Assembly (NCBI GenBank): GCA_031274075.1
Contig: JAISQQ010000033.1
Span: 1 to 10,815 of the forward strand
Direction of reading: 5' to 3'
From: Accumulibacter sp.
GTDB taxonomy: Bacteria > Pseudomonadota > Gammaproteobacteria > Burkholderiales > Rhodocyclaceae
DNA: 10,815 nucleotides
Position numbers and translations under genes: made by a program. Positions 6,481 through 10,815 of this stretch are shown here, piece after piece. The number at the start of each line of letters is the position of its first letter. Positions within the stretch are counted from its first letter, which is position 1. The notes below the pieces were generated by a model. That model searched no databases and was not told the DNA's origin. It saw nothing but the letters and a program-made list of their open reading frames with translations.

Positions 6481-8951
6481 TCTCAAGCGACCAGAGCGAA
6501 CTGCTGCTCGGACACGGCAACGAAATCCTGCTCCTCGTCGACCTGGCGATGCAGGATATCCGCGCGGCCAACGACGCGGCGGCGCGGCACCTGGGCTACA
6601 CCCGGGACGAGCTGATCGGCCGGCCGATCACCGACATCGTCTGCGCGCTCACCGATATCTTCTATTGGGAAGACGTCCGCCAGGGAAACGTGGCGGACGT
6701 CCATAACGTCGAGACCTCGTACCTGCGTGCCGACGGCGAGCTGCTGCACGTCTCCAGGAGCATCATCCATCCGGCCTCGCATCCCGGCACCCTGGTCGTC
6801 TGCGCCATCCCGACCGGCCGGCTGCGGCGCACCGAGAACGAGCTGGCCAATACGGTGGCGCGCCTGCACGCCACGCTCGAAGCGACCGCCGACGGCATCC
6901 TGCTGCTCGACCGGGACGGGGCGATCGTCAACATGAACCGCCAGTTCTCCCAGGTCTGGCGGATTCCCGACGAACCGCTGCTGACCCACGAGCACGACGC
7001 CGTGTTCGCGGTCATGGCCTCGCGCATGGCCGATCCGAAGGCGTACCGGCGCCGCCTGGCGGAAATCCGGCCGGACAGCGACGACGAGACCCACGACCTG
7101 CTGGCGCTCGCCGACGGGCGTTTCCTCGAACGCAAGTCGCGCCCGGCAAGACTGGGAAAGACGATCATCGGGCGCGTCTTTTCCTTCGCCGACATCTCTG
7201 AACACAAAGCCAGGGAATCCCGGCTGGCGCTGGCCGCGAGCGTCTTCTCCCACGCCCATGAAGGGATCATGATCACCGACGCCGCCGGCAACGTGGTCGA
7301 CGTCAACGCCACCTTCTGCCACATCACCGGCTACACGCGCGAAGAAGTCATCGGACAAAATCCGCGTTTCCTCAGATCGGGACGCCAGGGCAAGGACTTC
7401 TACCACGCGATGTGGAGCGAACTCGCCGCGTACGGGCATTGGGAAGGCGAACTCTGGAACCGGCGGAAAGACGGCAGGTTCTACGAGGAACGCTTGAGCA
7501 TCACCGTCATCCAGGACAGCATCGACGCCTCGCTGCACTACGTCGCCATCATCTCGGACATCACCGAATTGAAGGGCTACCAGCGGCAGATCGAGCACAT
7601 GACGTACTACGACGCGCTCACCGGCATGCCCAACCGCGTGCTGCTCGCCGACCGGCTGAATCTGGCGATCGCGCAGGCGCGGCGGTATCCGCGCTACCTG
7701 GTCCTGGTCTATCTCGACATCGACGGCTTCAAGGAAGTCAACGACACCCACGACCGCGAAACGGGAGACCAGTTGCTGATCACCATCGCCCACCGCCTGC
7801 GCGACACCCTGCGCGAGGGCGACACCCTGGCCCGCCTGGGCGGCGACGAGTTCGTCGCGCTGATCACCGACCTGGACAACCAGGTCGACTGCAAGCCCAT
7901 CCTGAACCGTCTGCTCAACGCCGCGGCCATGCCGGTCAAGGTCCAGCGCCATGCCTTCCAACTCTCGGCCAGCATGGGCGTCACCCTGTTTCCGCAGGAC
8001 GACAGCGACGCCGACACCCTGCTGCGCCACGCCGCGCAAACCATGTACCAGGCCAAACAGACCGGCAGGAACCGCTACCGCCTGTTCGATCCGCAAAAGG
8101 AACAGCAGACCCAGACCCGCCACAAGAACCTGGAGCGCGTCGCGCAGGCCATCGCGCAAGACGAGTTCGAGCTCTATTTCCAGCCCAAGGTCAACATGCG
8201 CAGCGGCAGCGTCGCCGGCGTCGAAGCCCTGCTCCGCTGGCGGCATCCCGAACGCGGCCTGGTGATGCCCGGCGATTTCCTGCCGCCGATCGAAGGAAGC
8301 GATCTCATGGTGCGCCTTGGCGACTGGGTGCTGGACACCGCGCTGGCGCAAATGAGCCGCTGGCGCCGCCAGGGACTGGACATCGCGGTCAGCGTCAATA
8401 TCGCCGCGCGCCACCTGCAGCAGGCCGATTTCCTGTCGAATCTGGAAAAAAAGCTGGCGGCGTGTCCGATGGTCAGCCCCGAGTGCCTGGAGATCGAAGT
8501 CCTGGAAACGGCGGCGCTCGAAGGAATCGCCCGGATTTCCGAGCTGATCGAAGGCTGCCAGGCGCTCGGCGTGCGTTTCTCGCTGGACGATTTCGGCACC
8601 GGCTACTCGTCGCTCACCTATCTGCGCCGCCTGCCGGCCAATATCCTCAAGATCGACCAGAGCTTCGTGCGCGACATGCTCTCGGATTCCGGCGACATGG
8701 CCATCGTCGAAGGCATCATCGGACTCGCCGCCGCCTTCGGCAAGACGGTCATCGCCGAAGGCGTGGAAACGGCGGAGCACGGCAGACTGCTCCTCCGGCT
8801 CGGCTGCGAACTCGCGCAAGGCTACGGCATCGCGCGCCCAATGCCGGCCAGCGAACTGCCCACATGGATCGCCACCTGGCGCCCGCCTTCGGCGTGGCGG
8901 GGTGTCAGTGTCAGTGTCAGGGGACAGAAGACAGGGGACAGAGGACAGTAA
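6477..8951 (+). CDS. PAS-PAS-PAS-GGDEF-EAL cyclic-di-GMP signalling protein
   Basis: This 824-residue protein is predicted to make and/or break cyclic-di-GMP under sensory control. There is no signal peptide or membrane segment. Three PAS-like domains cover about 10-115, 128-243 and 254-367. The third contains NPRFLRSGRQ and GELWNRRKDG, typical of PAS domains in such proteins. The GGDEF domain (about 368-537) has intact GGDEF at 435-439, the metal-site LDID (413-416) and an inhibitory I-site RxxD (REGD, 426-429) five residues before GGDEF. The EAL domain (about 552-800) keeps EAL (583-585), Asn641, the LEIEVLET glutamates (672-677), DDFGTG (704-709), Lys725 and EGVE (761-764). Both activities look possible. 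Its ATG overlaps the previous stop as ATGA, with a strong AAGGGAGGGG site (6466-6475), so the two genes are translationally coupled. The last 15 or so residues (SVSVRGQKTGDRGQ) are encoded by short tandem repeats, so the native end was probably near WRPPSAWRG. Confidence 0.95.
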   Translation: MISSDQSELLLGHGNEILLLVDLAMQDIRAANDAAARHLGYTRDELIGRPITDIVCALTDIFYWEDVRQGNVADVHNVETSYLRADGELLHVSRSIIHPASHPGTLVVCAIPTGRLRRTENELANTVARLHATLEATADGILLLDRDGAIVNMNRQFSQVWRIPDEPLLTHEHDAVFAVMASRMADPKAYRRRLAEIRPDSDDETHDLLALADGRFLERKSRPARLGKTIIGRVFSFADISEHKARESRLALAASVFSHAHEGIMITDAAGNVVDVNATFCHITGYTREEVIGQNPRFLRSGRQGKDFYHAMWSELAAYGHWEGELWNRRKDGRFYEERLSITVIQDSIDASLHYVAIISDITELKGYQRQIEHMTYYDALTGMPNRVLLADRLNLAIAQARRYPRYLVLVYLDIDGFKEVNDTHDRETGDQLLITIAHRLRDTLREGDTLARLGGDEFVALITDLDNQVDCKPILNRLLNAAAMPVKVQRHAFQLSASMGVTLFPQDDSDADTLLRHAAQTMYQAKQTGRNRYRLFDPQKEQQTQTRHKNLERVAQAIAQDEFELYFQPKVNMRSGSVAGVEALLRWRHPERGLVMPGDFLPPIEGSDLMVRLGDWVLDTALAQMSRWRRQGLDIAVSVNIAARHLQQADFLSNLEKKLAACPMVSPECLEIEVLETAALEGIARISELIEGCQALGVRFSLDDFGTGYSSLTYLRRLPANILKIDQSFVRDMLSDSGDMAIVEGIIGLAAAFGKTVIAEGVETAEHGRLLLRLGCELAQGYGIARPMPASELPTWIATWRPPSAWRGVSVSVRGQKTGDRGQ
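8902..8948 (+). repeat. Tandem hexamer/heptamer repeats at the 3' end of the GGDEF-EAL gene
   Basis: Three exact GTGTCA hexamers (8902-8919) are followed by four heptamers of pattern RRGACAG at 8921-8948 (GGGACAG, AAGACAG, GGGACAG, AGGACAG). TGTC and GACA are reverse complements, so the two halves are related, and a small TGTC-AGGG-GACA hairpin forms at their junction (8915-8926). The array is in frame with the gene and leads directly into its TAA stop. Similar GGACAGA-type runs occur dispersed in environmental bacterial genomes, which I recall but cannot verify here. Confidence 0.8.
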
Positions 8952-9137
8952 TATTTGCGGCGGCTTCGCCGCCGGTCATTACCGCCCTGTCCGGCGGGCG
9001 GCGGGGAATGTGGTAATGGCGGCGGACGATGTTGGGCTTCGCTTCGCTCGCCTCGGCCTGTGAGGGCTTGGCCCGGAAATACTCCGAAAAGGGTTTTTTT
9101 TGTAATCGGCGTGATTACCGCCTTGGGCGACTCCGCG
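8952..9137. repeat. Noncoding palindrome-rich region between convergent genes
   Basis: No credible gene is seen in these 186 bp. GGCGGC-TTC-GCCGCC is a perfect hairpin at 8959-8973. CATTACC (8977-8983) pairs with GGTAATG (9012-9018). Within that, CCGCCC (8982-8987) can pair with GGGCGG (8996-9001). GTAATC-GGCGT-GATTAC is another perfect dyad at 9102-9118. ATTACCGCC occurs twice (8980 region and 9115 region). GGGCTTCGCTTCGCTCG near 9034-9050 is reminiscent of REP-like elements in betaproteobacteria. Eight T residues lie at 9094-9101. It may combine REP-like remnants with transcription termination for the two converging genes, but no single hairpin plus U-tract is convincing. Confidence 0.5.
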
Positions 9138-10004
9138 CTAATTCTTCGGCGAGTCGGCGGCGCGGGCGACGGCTTCGCCGGCGCGAAATTCCGCCAACAG
9201 GGATTCCAGGCGCGCCGTTCCGATGTCGTAGGCCGCGTTGCCCAGCGGCAGATGACGCGGCGGGTTCGGCGAGCGGACGGCTTCGACGATGGCGCGGGCC
9301 GCGCGCAGGGGATCGCCGGGCTGCTTTCCGGATTGGCTGCGCAACTGCTCGCGCTTGACGCCGGCCGTCGCCGCGTAGTCTTCGATGCGCACCGGGCTTT
9401 CGTTCGCCGAGCGCCCGGCCCAGTCGGTGCGGAAACCGCTCGGCTCGACGACGATGACCTTGATGCCGAGCGGCTCGACTTCCACCGCCAGCGATCCGGA
9501 CAATCCTTCGACCGCGAATTTCGTCGCGCTGTAATAGCCGAGAGCCGGCGACGAATTGATGCCTCCCAGCGAGGAGATATTGACGATGAAACCGCGGCGC
9601 CGCGCGCGCATCCCCGGCAGCACGGCCTGCGTCATTCGCCCGAGCGCGAAGACATTGACCTCGAACATCCGGCGCACTTCCTTCTCCTCGCTCTCCTCGA
9701 CGGCGGCGAAGTAGCCGATCCCGGCGTTGTTGACCAGCACGTCGATGCGCCCGAAGCGTTCCTGCGCCGCCGCGACCGCCGCGTCGACCTGCGCCGGATC
9801 GGTCACGTCCAGCTTCAGCACCAGCGCCCGCCCGGAAGCGGCGGAGGCGGCAAATTCCGCCAGAACCTCCGGCTTACGCGCCGTCACCGCCACCCGATCG
9901 CCGCTTTCCAGAACCTGACGCGCCAAATCCCGGCCAAAACCCGTGGAACAGCCGGTGATGAACCACACGCGATCCGCGCCGCCTGCTTTACCGTCATTTG
10001 CCAT
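9138..10004 (-). CDS. SDR family NAD(P)-dependent oxidoreductase
   Basis: This 288-residue protein is a classical short-chain dehydrogenase/reductase, a Rossmann-fold enzyme that oxidises or reduces alcohol/carbonyl groups. The cofactor motif TGCSTGFG is at 17-24. Arg43-Lys44 after the second strand suggests NADP(H) preference. LDVTD (65-69), NNAG (92-95), Ser145 in NISS and the catalytic YSATK (Tyr158, Lys162) are all present, so it should be active. The C-terminal substrate-binding part is not specific enough to name a substrate. The ATG has a good AAAGGA site (10017-10012) seven bases upstream. It begins 34 bp after the rsmA stop on the same strand, so it may be co-transcribed, although no functional link to rRNA methylation is evident. 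Confidence 0.93.
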   Translation of the reverse strand: MANDGKAGGADRVWFITGCSTGFGRDLARQVLESGDRVAVTARKPEVLAEFAASAASGRALVLKLDVTDPAQVDAAVAAAQERFGRIDVLVNNAGIGYFAAVEESEEKEVRRMFEVNVFALGRMTQAVLPGMRARRRGFIVNISSLGGINSSPALGYYSATKFAVEGLSGSLAVEVEPLGIKVIVVEPSGFRTDWAGRSANESPVRIEDYAATAGVKREQLRSQSGKQPGDPLRAARAIVEAVRSPNPPRHLPLGNAAYDIGTARLESLLAEFRAGEAVARAADSPKN

Positions 10005-10038
10005 TTTCGTATCCTTTCCCAGTTTGTGGAACGACGTT

Positions 10039-10815
10039 CTATTCTACCGCGTTGGACAGGCGAACATAATCGGCGACGGAGAGCGTCTCGGCCCGGGCGC
10101 CGGGCGCGATGCCAAGGCGGGCGAACAGGGCCGGGGCGACGATGCCGCTCAAGGTGTTGCGCAGGATCTTGCGCCGCTGCGAAAACGCCGCCGCGACCAG
10201 CGCGGCGAAGCGCGTTTCGTCGCGCGCCGCGAGTTCCCCGGCACGCCGCGGGATCAGCCGGACCAGCGCCGAGTCGACCTTCGGCGCCGGATCGAAGGCT
10301 TGCGGCGGCACGTCGAGCAGCCGCTCGATGACAAAGCGGTATTGCAGCATGACCGACAGCCGCCCGTAGGCGGCGCTGCCCGCTTCGGCCACCAGGCGTT
10401 CGACGACTTCCTTCTGCAACATGAAATGCAGGTCATGCACCTGGGCGGCGAAGCGCGCCAGGTGAAACAGCAAGGGCGTCGAGACGTTGTACGGCAGGTT
10501 GCCGAGCACCCGGAGTTTCCGCCCGGCGGCGGCCAACCCGCCGAAATCGAAAGCCAGCGCGTCGCCCGCGTGGAGGCTCAGCCGGTCGGCGGGAAAACGC
10601 TGCCGCAGGCGGGCGACGAGGTCGCGGTCGATCTCGACGGCGTGAAGATGAGCGAGTCTTTGCAGCAAGGGAGCGGTCAGCGCCCCCAGGCCGGGACCGA
10701 TCTCGACGACGAGATCGTCGCCTTGCGGCGCGACGGCGGCCAGGATCGCGCCGATCACCTGCGCGTCGACCAGGAAATTCTGCCCAAAACGTTTACGCGC
10801 GACGTGCTTGTTCAT
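10039..10815 (-). CDS. rsmA: 16S rRNA (adenine(1518)-N(6)/adenine(1519)-N(6))-dimethyltransferase
   Basis: RsmA (KsgA) uses S-adenosylmethionine to dimethylate two adjacent adenines near the 3' end of 16S rRNA during late 30S assembly. The 258-residue frame starts with [17 protein letters not shown], the usual N-terminus of the family. It has motif I EIGPGLG (38-44), the acidic ribose-binding Glu61 in VEIDRD, GDA (84-86) and the catalytic NLPYN (106-110). FSQRRK (211-216) lies in the C-terminal RNA-binding domain. Length and motifs are normal. The ATG is the last three bases of the window, so the gene appears whole, but its ribosome binding site and promoter are outside. Genes such as pdxA or surA often precede rsmA in proteobacteria, but that cannot be checked here. 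Confidence 0.97.
   Translation of the reverse strand: MNKHVARKRFGQNFLVDAQVIGAILAAVAPQGDDLVVEIGPGLGALTAPLLQRLAHLHAVEIDRDLVARLRQRFPADRLSLHAGDALAFDFGGLAAAGRKLRVLGNLPYNVSTPLLFHLARFAAQVHDLHFMLQKEVVERLVAEAGSAAYGRLSVMLQYRFVIERLLDVPPQAFDPAPKVDSALVRLIPRRAGELAARDETRFAALVAAAFSQRRKILRNTLSGIVAPALFARLGIAPGARAETLSVADYVRLSNAVE

Noticed and set aside
4987..6486. A 499-codon minus-strand frame opposite the HD-GYP gene
   Set aside because: It has no domain, and its Ser-Lys repeats come from the tandem 12-mers.
6483..8819. A 778-codon minus-strand frame opposite the GGDEF-EAL gene
   Set aside because: The plus-strand frame has three PAS domains plus complete GGDEF and EAL motifs. The minus frame is a composition shadow.
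8902..8948. A CRISPR array
   Set aside because: Units are 6-7 bp with no spacers, so it is a simple tandem repeat.
9072..9101. A Rho-independent terminator for the plus-strand operon ending in the eight T residues at 9094-9101
   Set aside because: Only a weak broken stem (CGGA/TCCG and CCC/GGG) precedes the T run, so it is left as a possibility within the noncoding region.
8955..10331. A 458-codon plus-strand frame crossing the repeat region, the SDR and part of rsmA
   Set aside because: It is antisense to two genes with intact catalytic motifs, and its sequence is low-complexity Arg-rich.

Overview
This GC-rich chromosomal window looks like a betaproteobacterium. IF-2, NusA, RimP and RsmA all have a proteobacterial layout, and the cyclic-di-GMP proteins are of a kind common in Rhodocyclales and related environmental betaproteobacteria. 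The order-level placement is an impression from sequence style, not a measured result. Coding density is high. No tRNA, rRNA, CRISPR array, transposase or prophage gene is visible.

Region 1 (about 1-5040, minus strand) is the conserved transcription/translation operon, read right to left as rimP - nusA - infB. rbfA is the expected next gene beyond position 1. A sigma70-like promoter precedes rimP, followed by a short leader that can fold into hairpins. The last hairpin is a textbook intrinsic terminator whose U-tract directly abuts the best rimP start codon, which suggests attenuation of the whole operon.

Region 2 (about 5004-8951, plus strand) is divergent. A 17-bp perfect dyad lies between, and overlaps, the two candidate divergent promoters. 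It is followed by three tandem 12-mers in the presumed leader. Two translationally coupled cyclic-di-GMP genes come next. The first encodes an HD-GYP-like protein in which several signature residues are replaced (HDIGA, HQE, GHP, and Asn for the last metal-ligand Asp). The second encodes a PAS-PAS-PAS-GGDEF-EAL protein with intact GGDEF, I-site and EAL motifs. The 3' end of the second gene runs into a short tandem repeat that encodes its last residues and its stop codon.

Region 3 (8952-9137) is a 186-bp noncoding stretch with several palindromes and an 8-T tract. It resembles a degenerate REP-like or extragenic palindromic region between convergent genes.

Region 4 (9138-10815, minus strand) has rsmA (16S rRNA dimethyltransferase), whose start codon is the last three bases of the window. 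It is followed 34 bp later by a classical short-chain dehydrogenase/reductase gene.

Most of the window is ordinary core genome. The parts most worth checking are the rimP leader, the shared divergent regulatory region, the degenerate HD-GYP protein coupled to an intact GGDEF-EAL partner, and the repeat-derived tail of that partner. I do not see a clearly new multi-gene system.
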